Notes under the pieces: model-generated
Told to the model about the DNA's origin: nothing
Databases searched by the model: none
What the model saw: only the letters and a program-made list of their open reading frames with translations
From: Gardnerella vaginalis ATCC 14018 = JCM 11026
Lineage (GTDB): Bacteria; Actinomycetota; Actinomycetes; Actinomycetales; Bifidobacteriaceae
DNA: 64,000 bases
Assembly (NCBI RefSeq): GCF_001042655.1
Contig: NZ_AP012332.1
Location: 186,001-250,000, forward strand
Reading direction: 5' to 3'
Program-made: the position numbers and the translations under genes
Shown here: positions 49,680 through 58,741 of the stretch, piece after piece
How the letters are laid out: each line of letters opens with the position of its first letter
Position numbering within the stretch: the stretch's first letter is position 1

Positions 49680-50561
49680 ATGGTATCTAAAGGAAAACCT
49701 TCGCCTAGAAGCGCAGTTAAGCCGCTCAGCGATGAGCAAGTAGAACGCTTAGCGCGTGCACACAAATTAGTTGACCCTACTTATTACTATCCAACGGGCG
49801 CGCGCACGCCAAACACCGCAGAAATCAACGCGCAAAATCCAAAGGCAACTGAACGCCTCCTCGAAGGAACGTCTAGAGTTCTTAGATCTCGGTGCAAAGT
49901 GCGCGCTTGGGGATTAGAAAATGTGCCAGAAGAAGGCGTGTTTATAACCGCTTGCACGCACGTTACAATGTTCGACGTTTTTGTGCCAATGACGTCGCTA
50001 TTCCACCAAGGCCGCAGGCCGCGATACATGGCAAAAGCAGAACTCGCGCATTGGCCAATCATGGGAAAATGGTTCCAGCTTGTTGGAATGCAACCAGTAC
50101 CTCGTAGAAGCGGAAAAGCGCGTGAAATCGAGGAAGAATCGATTAAAATCCTAACAAATGGTAGACCTCTTAGCGTATGGCCAGAAGGAACGGTTACGCG
50201 AGACCCACAAAAATGGCCTATGAGTATGAAGCCAGGAGTGGGTGTGATTGCACTAGAAGCATCGCGTAGGCTGGGGCATCAAATTCCGCTATTTTGCGCC
50301 GTTGTCTGGGGTGCTGCAAGTATCAATCATTGGTGGCCATGGCCAAAGAAGAATGTAGTAATGTGCTACGATGCGCGTCTTGATTATTCGGATCTTCTTA
50401 AAGATATGGAAAATTGGGGTGATTTGCCTCCTATGGACTCTGCTGCTGAATTAGCTCGTCGTATTCGCGTGCGAATGACGGAAATTATGGAAGAGATTCG
50501 CGGCGAAAAAGCACCAGAAGGATATTTTGACTATAGACTTATGAAGAGAGTCAAAGAATAG
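49680..50561 (+). CDS. 1-acyl-sn-glycerol-3-phosphate acyltransferase (PlsC-like)
   Basis: Acylates lysophosphatidate in phospholipid synthesis at the membrane. The ATG at 49680 gives 293 residues; an earlier in-frame ATG at 49614 overlaps the permease gene. The HX4D motif is HVTMFD in ITACTHVTMFDVFVP; later MQPVPRRSGKAREIEEE and SVWPEGTVTRDPQ (the EGT block) are present. It lies before gpsA, which provides glycerol-3-phosphate, although a separate 206-base gap with three TTGACT-like repeats (about 50668-50694) precedes gpsA. Confidence 0.88.
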   Translation: MVSKGKPSPRSAVKPLSDEQVERLARAHKLVDPTYYYPTGARTPNTAEINAQNPKATERLLEGTSRVLRSRCKVRAWGLENVPEEGVFITACTHVTMFDVFVPMTSLFHQGRRPRYMAKAELAHWPIMGKWFQLVGMQPVPRRSGKAREIEEESIKILTNGRPLSVWPEGTVTRDPQKWPMSMKPGVGVIALEASRRLGHQIPLFCAVVWGAASINHWWPWPKKNVVMCYDARLDYSDLLKDMENWGDLPPMDSAAELARRIRVRMTEIMEEIRGEKAPEGYFDYRLMKRVKE

Positions 50562-50767
50562 AGTCAAAGAATAGTGGCTGTAAATTTGCGGTTCATTAAG
50601 CCGTAAAACTTTTGTGAATCATCCGTAAAGCGCACTGTGTAGAATTATGTAATAGTGTGATTAAAAGTTGACTAAGTTGACTATAACTTGACTAGATGTA
50701 AATCGCTACAAATGGCTTACGACCAAAGTAATTTACAAACTCATAAATCGAAAGGCAAGGCGTAAAC

Positions 50768-51763
50768 ATGAATGTTACGGTGTTGGGTGCTGGAGCTTGG
50801 GGTACTGCGTTTGGGCAAGTGCTTGCAGATGCAGGAAATCAAGTGACAATGTGGGCAATAGAGCCACAGATTGTTGAAGGCATTCGAGATAATCACCGCA
50901 ACGAAGTGAGGCTGCCAATCGTAGAGCGATTGCCAGAAAACATGACAGCTACTGGGGATCGCGAAGAAGCCGTAGCAAACGCGGATATTGTAGTCGTGGC
51001 GATTGCAGCACAATTTGCGCGCGTTGCGCTCGAAGAATTTGCTGGCAAAATTCCGCAAAATGCGATTGTTGTTTCGCTTATGAAAGGCATTGAGCGCACA
51101 ACAGGAAAGCGTATGGACGAAGTTGTGTGCGAAGCTTTAAGCTTACCTCGAAGCCGCTTCGCAGCACTATCGGGTCCAAACTTAAGCAAAGAAGTGGCAT
51201 TAAGGCAGCATGCGGCGGCGGTTGTTGCGTGTGAAAATCGCGCAAATGCCGAAGTCGTTGCAAAAGCATGCTCAAACAGCTACTTTAAGGCGTTTGTTTC
51301 AACCGACGTAATCGGTGTAGAAATGTGCGGATCGCTTAAAAACGTGGTTGCGCTCGCAGTCGGCATGGCTCGAGGCGCAGGATACGGAGAAAACACGGCT
51401 GCGATGATTGAAACGCGCGGTCTTGCAGAGTTGACGGCATTGGGCGTTGCGGAAGGCGCAGATTCTCGCACTTTTGCAGGTCTTGCAGGCTTTGGTGATT
51501 TAGTCGCAACTTGCGGATCTCCTCTAAGCCGCAACTACACTTTCGGATCAAATCTTGGAAAAGGCATGAGCGTTGAGGAAGCAACTGCCGTAAGCAATGG
51601 TGTGGCTGAAGGTGTGCCAACAACTGGCGCGGTTGTAGCGATGGGTAAGCGTTTAGGCGTTGAAACTCCGCTTGCAAGCGCAATGGCTCGCGTGCTTGAA
51701 GAAGGAATCTCTTGCCAAGAAATGCTTGCAATGCTTTTTAAGGAAGATGTTTGCGAAGAATAG
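50768..51763 (+). CDS. gpsA: NAD(P)+ glycerol-3-phosphate dehydrogenase
   Basis: Reduces dihydroxyacetone phosphate to glycerol-3-phosphate for lipid synthesis. ATG at 50768, AAAGGCAAGG upstream, 331 residues. N-terminal GAGAWGTAFGQVLADAG; substrate and catalytic blocks LSGPNLSKEVALRQ, SLKNVVALAVGMARGAGYGENTAAMIETRGL, and GFGDLVATCGSPLSRNYTFG are as expected, including the catalytic Lys of CGSLKN. Confidence 0.96.
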   Translation: MNVTVLGAGAWGTAFGQVLADAGNQVTMWAIEPQIVEGIRDNHRNEVRLPIVERLPENMTATGDREEAVANADIVVVAIAAQFARVALEEFAGKIPQNAIVVSLMKGIERTTGKRMDEVVCEALSLPRSRFAALSGPNLSKEVALRQHAAAVVACENRANAEVVAKACSNSYFKAFVSTDVIGVEMCGSLKNVVALAVGMARGAGYGENTAAMIETRGLAELTALGVAEGADSRTFAGLAGFGDLVATCGSPLSRNYTFGSNLGKGMSVEEATAVSNGVAEGVPTTGAVVAMGKRLGVETPLASAMARVLEEGISCQEMLAMLFKEDVCEE

Positions 51764-51856
51764 TGAAGCGCCTGATAAGCAGTGCGCGTAGATAATTCAA
51801 GATAACTAAAATAACTAAATAACTAAGATAATTAAAATAATTTTCAAAGGAAAAAA

Positions 51857-53002
51857 ATGACTAAAAAGCGTGTAGTGTTCTTGTATGGCGGTAAAGCAGA
51901 CGAACATTCGATTTCTTGCATATCTGCTGCTGGAGTGCTCAGTGCTGTAGACGAAAGTCGATTTGAAATCGTGCGCATTGCAATCACAAAGCAAGGCGAG
52001 TGGATTGTTGGCGGCGAAGATCCGCGAAACTTCCGCATGGAAGAAGGAGAGCTTCCGGTAATAACAAAAACCGCGGAAACGCGCGATGTTGTACTAGACC
52101 CTGCAAAGGGAGCAGATGGATTTTTGGTGCGAGAGGCGGATGGCACGCTTACAAGCTTAGGTCATATTGACGCAGTTTTCCCAGTTCTTCACGGTCCAAA
52201 CGGCGAAGATGGCACTTTGCAAGGCTTGCTAGAAATGATGCAAGTTCCATACGTTGGTTGCGGAGTTTTGGCATCCGCCGCGTGCATGGATAAGTATTAC
52301 GCTAAGCAACTTTTTAAGGCAGCAGGAATTGATGTTGCTCCAGGAATCGCGCTGGATGTGCGAAAGTTCGCTAGCGACGCGGCAAATCACTTTGATGCGT
52401 ACGCAAACGAAATTCTTGAGCAAGTTGAAGAAGCAAAACTCGAGTATCCGCTTTTTGTAAAGCCAAGCCGAGCAGGATCTAGCTTTGGCGTAACAAAAGT
52501 TGAATCGCGCGATGCTAAAGCTTTAGCAGATGCCGTTTATGAGGCTTCAAAGCACGATTGGCGAGTATTGGTAGAGCAGGGAATTGACGCGCGCGAAATC
52601 GAGTGCGCTGTTCTTGCGGCGCGCGACGGCGACGAGCCTCAGGCAAGCTGGCCTGGAGAAGTTGTGCTTGACAAGCGCGAGGCTGGAGAAGACCAGTTCT
52701 ACGATTTTGACAGCAAATACATGGATTCTGCAGCTTCACACGTGGAAGTTCCAGCAAATCTGCCAGAAGAAACTTTGCAGCGCGTTCGCAATACTGCGCT
52801 CGCAGCGTTCAAAGCGGCAGATGGCAGAGGACTTAGTCGCGTGGATTCATTCGTTACTCCAGAAGGACATGTAATGATTAACGAAATCAACACAATGCCT
52901 GGATTTACGCCAATCTCCATGTATCCAAAAGCTTGGGAAGCAACCGGAATAAGCTACAGTGATTTAATCACAAAGCTTATTGAAGGCGTGATTTTAGACT
53001 GA
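51857..53002 (+). CDS. ddl: D-alanine--D-alanine ligase
   Basis: Makes D-Ala-D-Ala for peptidoglycan, ATP-grasp fold. ATG at 51857 after CAAAGGAAA, 381 residues. It begins KKRVVFLYGGKADEHSISCISA, then DAVFPVLHGPNGEDGTLQGLLEMMQVPYVGCGVLASA, PLFVKPSRAGSSFGVTKV, and ends GHVMINEINTMPGFTPISMYPKAW, the metal-binding end. The D-Ala-type loop (YDFDSKYMD, not a lactate-type signature) suggests a normal D-Ala-D-Ala product. It is adjacent to gpsA, as in many actinobacteria. Confidence 0.96.
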   Translation: MTKKRVVFLYGGKADEHSISCISAAGVLSAVDESRFEIVRIAITKQGEWIVGGEDPRNFRMEEGELPVITKTAETRDVVLDPAKGADGFLVREADGTLTSLGHIDAVFPVLHGPNGEDGTLQGLLEMMQVPYVGCGVLASAACMDKYYAKQLFKAAGIDVAPGIALDVRKFASDAANHFDAYANEILEQVEEAKLEYPLFVKPSRAGSSFGVTKVESRDAKALADAVYEASKHDWRVLVEQGIDAREIECAVLAARDGDEPQASWPGEVVLDKREAGEDQFYDFDSKYMDSAASHVEVPANLPEETLQRVRNTALAAFKAADGRGLSRVDSFVTPEGHVMINEINTMPGFTPISMYPKAWEATGISYSDLITKLIEGVILD

Positions 53003-53143
53003 AACAATCTTAGAAATCATAGTTTTTTAAGGATTAGTCGCCAGCAACCGAAGAATTTGTGCAATTCGCGCAAATATCAAATCTTAAAGTCTGTATAAAA
53101 TCAGATTTAAAAGAAAACTTAAAACACAAACGAAGAGGTAAAA

Positions 53144-54136
53144 ATGCGGAAAACTCAGCATAACGACATGTACCATCTAGCGCGAAAACGTCAAGGAGAT
53201 GTTGGTATATCGCTATGCTTATTCCTATTTGTTTGGATTATTGCAACTATTTTAATAGGTGAACTTATAGGCTTGTTCGTTCCAAAAGGTGTTCTAAGTC
53301 CTTCGCTAAGCTCCTTCGTTTCGTCAGACATTGCGCAATACTTAATAGCGTTGCCGATAGCGATGCTTGTTTTAAGACGAGTGCCAGCGGTAGAAACACG
53401 CAAATTCACAATGACGTTCAGACAGTTTGGTGGATTTTTCGCAGTGAGCGTACCGATAATGTACGCAGGAAGCTACCTAGGTTTGGCGATTTCTGCGCTT
53501 ATATCTGGCGGCAAAGCTGAAAACAGGATTGCAGACATAGTGGCAGGCGGAAACGTATGGGAAACCATAATTTTCGTTGTTTTCCTTGCTCCAGTTGTGG
53601 AAGAATGGCTGTTTAGAAAGCAGATTATAGACAGACTGCGAGTGTATGGCGAAAAGCGCGCAATTGTGTTCTCGGCGTTGGCGTTTGCGCTGTTCCATAT
53701 GAACATGTTCCAGTTCTTCTACGCTTTTGGGCTGGGGCTTGTGTTCGGCTACATGTATGCGCGCACATCGCAGCTTAGATACAGCGTATTTTTGCACATG
53801 ATTGTGAATTTCCAAGGAAGCGTTATAGCGATGTGGATTTCCGACAATATGATGGATTCAAACGGGAACTTAATTAAAGTGGAGAATCTTACACCGCAAG
53901 AAATAGCGGATCTGGCTCCTGGATTCATGTTCATCGGTCTTTACGCGATGTTCATTATTGTTATGTTTGTGTTTGGAATTGTGTTGTTAGCAAGGAGCAA
54001 AAAATATCTTGAATTCTACGAATCGCCGCTTGAAATTCGCGGAAGTACTGGAATAAAGGCGCTTTACGGAACAGTAGGCATTATGGGTTTCCTTGTGGTT
54101 TCAGTGCTTATGAATATGATAATGCTTTTTGTGTGA
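53144..54136 (+). CDS. CPBP-family intramembrane metalloprotease
   Basis: A 330-residue membrane protein (about 8 helices) with the CPBP/Abi motifs: EE-x3-R in APVVEEWLFRKQI (Glu153, Glu154, Arg158), a His in FALFHMNMFQFFYAFGLGLVFG, and a His in VFLHMIVNFQGS. ATG at 53144 after CGAAGAGGT. Family roles include prenyl-protein-type proteolysis and self-immunity to bacteriocins; the substrate here is unknown and no bacteriocin gene is nearby. Confidence 0.88.
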   Translation: MRKTQHNDMYHLARKRQGDVGISLCLFLFVWIIATILIGELIGLFVPKGVLSPSLSSFVSSDIAQYLIALPIAMLVLRRVPAVETRKFTMTFRQFGGFFAVSVPIMYAGSYLGLAISALISGGKAENRIADIVAGGNVWETIIFVVFLAPVVEEWLFRKQIIDRLRVYGEKRAIVFSALAFALFHMNMFQFFYAFGLGLVFGYMYARTSQLRYSVFLHMIVNFQGSVIAMWISDNMMDSNGNLIKVENLTPQEIADLAPGFMFIGLYAMFIIVMFVFGIVLLARSKKYLEFYESPLEIRGSTGIKALYGTVGIMGFLVVSVLMNMIMLFV

Positions 54137-54241
54137 GCGAGAACGCGTTTAGTGTGATTTCGGATTACGGGATTATTTGGGATTGATTCTGGATTTATTC
54201 CAGATTAATTTGGGATCGTTTGGGGTATTGGAGGCGATTTT

Positions 54242-55630
54242 ATGGTTACGGTAAATGCAGAAAATGCAGAAAATAGTGATGGATTGGTTGCTGGCGACTT
54301 TTCTGCTGAGCCAATCCGCGTGGGTCTTTTAGGAGCCGGAACAGTAGGATCGCAAACAGCGCGTCTAATAGTGGAAGAAAACTCTGACTTATCGTCGAGA
54401 ATCGGCGCCCCGCTAGAGCTTGCAGGAGTAGCATGCTTGCATCCAGAAGATGTGGATGCTCCATGGATTGCCAAAAATCTTCTAAGCGCAGACGCTCTAG
54501 CATTATGTGAACGCGAAGATATAGACATAATCGTTGAGCTAATTGGCGGTTTGGAACCAGCGCACACATTTGTAAAAACCGCTCTAGAATGCGGAAAGTC
54601 GGTTGTAACAGCAAACAAAGCATTACTTGCAAAGTTTGGTCCAGAACTCTACGATTGCGCGCAAAAAAACGGAGTGGATTTAAGTTTCGAGGCGTCTGTT
54701 GCAGGTGCAATCCCAATTTTGCGTCCGCTTAGAGAGTCGCTTGTAGGCGACAAAATCACGCAAATTTTTGGAATCGTAAACGGAACTACAAACTATATTC
54801 TTGACGAGATGACGGTTCGCGGTCTTGATTTTGATTCGGCTTTACGCGCGGCTCAAGAAAAGGGGTACGCGGAGGCGGATCCTACAGGAGACGTTGAAGG
54901 ATTTGATGCAGCAAACAAGGCTGCTATTCTTGCAACACTTGCATTCCAAATGCCAATAAGCATTGATGACGTCAGCGTTGAAGGAATTAGCGCGATTACG
55001 GCTGAAGACATTGCTGCGGCAAGTGCAGAAAATCGCGTGATTAAGCTGCTTGCAGCGGTTGCTTGCGATTCGAATGGATTGGTGAGCGCAAGCGTTTACC
55101 CAGCGTTGGTTAGCAAAGAGCATCCGCTGGCTTCCGTTCATGGCAGCTTTAACGCCGTTTTTGTTAAAGCGCAAGCGGCGGATGATCTTATGTTCTACGG
55201 CCGCGGCGCTGGTGGTGCGCCAACAGCCAGCGCGGTTGTTGGAGATATTGTTGGAGCTGCTAGAAATATAGCGCGCGGTTTCAGCGATGCCAGCGTGCCA
55301 ATGTATAACGCAAAATCTTTGGCTTCCACGCGCTCGATTCGTGCGGATTTTGTTGTGCGATGCAGCATGGAGGATACTTCACTTGCTCTTTGCAGCGAAG
55401 TGATGGATGTGTTTGATGCGCATGGAGCTAACGCGGAACGATTGCCTATGCTTTGCCAAACTCAATATGAGGGCGAGGGTGATTGCCCAGCTTGCGGAAT
55501 CGGCGGTCCTGGTGATTTGCGTGTGCTTGTAAAAGATTGCACAGAGGCTGATTTGCGCGCAATTCTTGCTGATTTGCAAAAAGTGGATGTTGTGTGTGCA
55601 AAGCCTCTTGCTTTGCGAATTATTGAGTAA
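54242..55630 (+). CDS. hom: Homoserine dehydrogenase
   Basis: Reduces aspartate semialdehyde to homoserine. ATG at 54242 after TTGGAGGCGA, 462 residues. NAD-binding GLLGAGTVGSQTARLI; VVTANKALLAKFG; catalytic domain with GIVNGTTNYILDEM and GYAEADPTGDVEGFDAANKAAILA; and a C-terminal ACT-like regulatory region from about residue 360, fitting threonine feedback control. It is followed 64 bases later by thrB, so a threonine operon. Confidence 0.96.
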   Translation: MVTVNAENAENSDGLVAGDFSAEPIRVGLLGAGTVGSQTARLIVEENSDLSSRIGAPLELAGVACLHPEDVDAPWIAKNLLSADALALCEREDIDIIVELIGGLEPAHTFVKTALECGKSVVTANKALLAKFGPELYDCAQKNGVDLSFEASVAGAIPILRPLRESLVGDKITQIFGIVNGTTNYILDEMTVRGLDFDSALRAAQEKGYAEADPTGDVEGFDAANKAAILATLAFQMPISIDDVSVEGISAITAEDIAAASAENRVIKLLAAVACDSNGLVSASVYPALVSKEHPLASVHGSFNAVFVKAQAADDLMFYGRGAGGAPTASAVVGDIVGAARNIARGFSDASVPMYNAKSLASTRSIRADFVVRCSMEDTSLALCSEVMDVFDAHGANAERLPMLCQTQYEGEGDCPACGIGGPGDLRVLVKDCTEADLRAILADLQKVDVVCAKPLALRIIE

Positions 55631-55694
55631 TCGCGTAATTGAGTAATTAAGTAATTGAGTATTAAGTAGGCTGCTCGAACGGAAAAGGTGCGAA

Positions 55695-56726
55695 ATGAAA
55701 CCAGTATGCAACAGTGTGTCAGTTTGCGTGCCAGCAACCAGCGCAAATCTTGGGTCGGGATTTGACGTTGCAGGAATTGCGCTTGATTATGCGGATTCGC
55801 TAGTTTTTACGCTTAATGATACGCTTGACGATTCACAAGATGTTCGCGTGATTATTCATGGCGAAGGCGAAGATACGTTGCCCAAAGACGAGACTCATCT
55901 TGTTGTTCGCGCATTTCGCAAAGCGTGCGAAGCGTTTGGCTTGCCGCATTTGCGCTTTACTCTAGAAGCGCATAATCGCATTCCGCAAGCGCGAGGAATG
56001 GGATCTTCCGCCAGTGCGATTGTTTCGGGCGTGGCTGCAGCTTGGGCTTTTGCGCATAATGGAAATCTTAATAAGCAGGCGATTTTTGAGCTTGCAGCTG
56101 CGATTGAAGGACACCCAGATAATGTTGCTCCAGCGGTTTTTGGCGGATTAACAACCAGTTGGAAGAATGGCGATGAGTTCCACACAGTTCGATACGGCGT
56201 TTCTAAGCAAATTCGTGCAACGATTTTTGTGCCAAACTTTACTCTTTCAACGCAAATGGCTCGTAAAGCTCTTCCAGAAAAAGTGCCATATGCAGATGCC
56301 GTATTTAACGTTTCGCGCGCTTGCTTATTGCCGATTGCGTTTGGCGATTTTGGTGATTTTGGTGATTCTCGCGATTCTGCCAACTCTTGCGATTTTTGCG
56401 TAAAAACAACTCTTTCAAGAAACGATTTGCTTTTTACAGCTACTCAAGACGCTATTCACCAGCCATACCGAGCAAGTCTTATGCAACCAACTTGGTATTT
56501 AGTAAAAGCTTTGCGAGATAAGGGGTTTGCAGCTGCTATTTCTGGAGCTGGATCTTGCGCGGCGGTGTTCTATGAGGAAAAGTCGCAAGCAACCGTAGAT
56601 GAAAATAACGCTACTAATATAAGCGAAAAAATAGAAAAAATTGCAGAACCGCTTTTAAATGGCTGCGATTGGAAAGTTTTGCACGTGCATGTTGATTCTA
56701 TTGGCGTTGCAATAACTCGCGAATAA
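55695..56726 (+). CDS. thrB: Homoserine kinase
   Basis: Phosphorylates homoserine on the way to threonine; GHMP kinase fold. ATG at 55695 after GGAAAAGGTGCG, 343 residues. N-terminal VPATSANLGSGFDVAGIAL, the ATP loop GMGSSASA at 101-108, AAIEGHPDNVAPAVFGGL, and a C-terminal SGAGSCAAVFYEE block. An Asp/Ser-rich insertion (GDFGDFGDSRDSANSCDFC, about residue 218-236) from short GATTTTGGTGATTTT-type repeats is not usual for the family. Confidence 0.95.
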   Translation: MKPVCNSVSVCVPATSANLGSGFDVAGIALDYADSLVFTLNDTLDDSQDVRVIIHGEGEDTLPKDETHLVVRAFRKACEAFGLPHLRFTLEAHNRIPQARGMGSSASAIVSGVAAAWAFAHNGNLNKQAIFELAAAIEGHPDNVAPAVFGGLTTSWKNGDEFHTVRYGVSKQIRATIFVPNFTLSTQMARKALPEKVPYADAVFNVSRACLLPIAFGDFGDFGDSRDSANSCDFCVKTTLSRNDLLFTATQDAIHQPYRASLMQPTWYLVKALRDKGFAAAISGAGSCAAVFYEEKSQATVDENNATNISEKIEKIAEPLLNGCDWKVLHVHVDSIGVAITRE

Positions 56727-56759
56727 TTTGTGCGAAGTTGTAAAAAGGAAGAGTAAGGT

Positions 56760-58193
56760 ATGACAGTTTCGTTGATTTTGGCTTCTCAATCGCCATCGCG
56801 TAGAGCAGTGCTGGCTGCTGCAGGCGTGATTCCTGTGATTCATGTGAGCGAGGTGGATGAGCCAGCGGCGTTGCGTAATGCTGCAAATGCGCAAGGTGTT
56901 AGCGTGGAGCAGATGAGCGCCGAGGAGCGCGTTTCGATTTTGGCGCAAGCAAAGGCTCAAGCTGTGTACAATGCGTGGAAACTGGTGGCAGATACGGCGG
57001 CGAGCGCTAGTGGCGATTTAGTTGTGGGGTATCCGCTGGAGGCTGAGGCTGAGTCTGCAGAATCTGAATCTTCTGAAACTGCTAGTAGCGCTTTAGCAAG
57101 TGATTCGCAATCGCATATAACGCATAACGTAGATACTGCACAGACTCGCGATTTTTCGGGCGTAAAAGTTCCTACTAAGACTTTTGATATTCACGATTTT
57201 GCGTACGTGAATAAGTCTTCCGCTGATTCCAATAGTGTGCTTATTGTTGGCTGCGACTCCATGTTTTTGCTAGACGGCGAATGCTACGGCAAGTCGCATA
57301 CTCCTGAAGTGGCATTTGAGCGGATTAAGCGAATGAGCGGAAAAACTGGAGAATTGTTTACTGGCCATTGCTTAATCGACACGAAAAGTGGCAAAACAGT
57401 GTGCAAAGTGAGCCGCGCAAGCGTGACTTTTGCGCATATGAGCGATGAGGAGATCCGCGCATACGTAGAAACTGGCGAGCCATTGGAAGTTGCAGGATCC
57501 TTTACGCTAGAAGGCTTTGGCGGGGCATTTATTGAGGGAATTCAGGGCGATCCGCATGGAGTTCTTGGGATTAGCTTGCCGCTACTAAGGCAGATGGTTT
57601 GCGATTTTGGGTACGCTTGGCCAGATTTGTGGAATAGTCGCAAGTTAGAGGGAGAGGCGATTAAGGACGATCCTGCTTCCGCGCAAGTGCCTAAAGAAAA
57701 CGTGCACCAGCCTGGAGACGGATGGGTTATGTGCGATTGCGGGCGCAAGCATTGGGGCCATAATGGCGCGGCTGGCGTGTTGCTCGCTAGGCGAGATGAG
57801 ACCACTGGGCGCGTGACTCATGTTGTTATGCAACATCGCGCGCTTTGGAGCGCGGAAGGTGGAACGTGGGGGATTCCTGGTGGCGCAATATCTGATGGCG
57901 AAACTGCGATTGAGGGTGCGTTGCGCGAGTCGTTTGAAGAAGCTAACATAACGTCTCAAGACATTGATGTTGTTGGAGCGTATTGCGAAAATCACGGGAA
58001 TTGGCGTTATACAACGGTTTTTGCGTTTGAAAAGCCGGGGCATAGTGTGAATCCGTGCGCGCACGACGACGAGAGTATGGAAATCAAGTGGGTGCCGATT
58101 GATGATGTTCCGAAGCTAAAGCTGCTTACGGCAATGCGTACGGATTGGCCGTCTTTCCGCGCTCGCCTTGATTCTCTTGCCTCGATTCGTTAG
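56760..58193 (+). CDS. Maf-like nucleotide pyrophosphatase fused to a Nudix hydrolase
   Basis: A 477-residue two-domain protein; ATG at 56760 behind AAGGAAGAGTAAGG. Residues 1 to about 290 are Maf-like: LASQSPSRRAVLAAAGV, IVGCDSMFLLDGECYGKSHTPEVAFERIKRMSG (Maf core Asp), SFTLEGFGGAFIEGIQGDPHGVLG. A Ser/Ala/Glu-rich insertion (about 80-125) splits the Maf domain. Residues about 330-477 are a Nudix domain with the box beginning GGAISDGETAIEGALRES and ending FEEANI (about 374-396, fits GX5EX7REUXEEXGU with Asn at the last Gly position). Both halves act on nucleotides, so the fusion is probably a house-cleaning enzyme. Two genes upstream are hom and thrB. Confidence 0.9.
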   Translation: MTVSLILASQSPSRRAVLAAAGVIPVIHVSEVDEPAALRNAANAQGVSVEQMSAEERVSILAQAKAQAVYNAWKLVADTAASASGDLVVGYPLEAEAESAESESSETASSALASDSQSHITHNVDTAQTRDFSGVKVPTKTFDIHDFAYVNKSSADSNSVLIVGCDSMFLLDGECYGKSHTPEVAFERIKRMSGKTGELFTGHCLIDTKSGKTVCKVSRASVTFAHMSDEEIRAYVETGEPLEVAGSFTLEGFGGAFIEGIQGDPHGVLGISLPLLRQMVCDFGYAWPDLWNSRKLEGEAIKDDPASAQVPKENVHQPGDGWVMCDCGRKHWGHNGAAGVLLARRDETTGRVTHVVMQHRALWSAEGGTWGIPGGAISDGETAIEGALRESFEEANITSQDIDVVGAYCENHGNWRYTTVFAFEKPGHSVNPCAHDDESMEIKWVPIDDVPKLKLLTAMRTDWPSFRARLDSLASIR

Positions 58194-58195
58194 CT

Positions 58196-58260
58196 GCGCG
58201 AAGGCAGTTCTCGCGCCCGTGTTTGTAGTCAGATTTGCTTAAAAGGGAACAAATGCGGGA
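58196..58260 (+). repeat. Direct repeat, left copy, of the surface-protein cassette
   Basis: The 65 bases starting just after the Maf-Nudix stop (GCGCGAAGGCAGTTCTCGCG ... AACAAATGCGGGA) recur at 60572-60637 with about 58 identical positions. The core TGTTTGTAGTCAGATTTGC is exact. Confidence 0.8.
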
Positions 58261-58590
58261 ATTTAGTTGTGTGTGATTTTTTGTAGCGTGGCATTTCGTT
58301 TGACGTTGGTGTGACGTTGGTGTGGCGCTGGTGTGGTGTTGGTTTGTGTCGGCGTGTTGCGTGTGTGGTGTGTGTGGAATGTTGATTTTTCAATGGTTTT
58401 ATAGTGTTAGTGTTCTTGCTCGAGTAGTTTCCTGAGAAAAGTCTGGGAAAATTCTTTAAAAACCTTGAAATAATGTGTTTTTACGGTTTTATTAGTGTTA
58501 ATCCGCAAATATTATGGTGAAAATAGTTTTTATTGTGGATTAGTTTGTGTGTAACATTATTTTTTTCTGTTTGTTTTATGTGGGTGCCTC

Positions 58591-58626
58591 TTGACTTTTT
58601 TAAACGGGGGGGGGGTATGTTAATAA
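58591..58626 (+). promoter_or_regulatory. Promoter with a 10-G tract between -35 and -10
   Basis: The -35 TTGACT (58591-58596) and a -10 candidate TATGTT (58616-58621) are separated by 19 bases, of which ten are an uninterrupted G run (58606-58615). An alternative -10 TAATAA (58621-58626) would be 24 bases away. Tract-length changes would move the spacer toward or away from 17. The leader then runs about 115 bases to the start codon at 58742. The rest of the gap 58261-58590 is G/T-rich with GTTGGTGTGGCGC-like repeats. Confidence 0.65.
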
Positions 58627-58741
58627 AAGCTGCTAGCTAGATGCTCTAGATGGTGGTTATCCACAATGTTTTGAATATTGTTGGATGTTTAAGATTTTTC
58701 TTCGTGTACCTGCACGGAGGAGAAGAAGAAAGGAAATTAAA

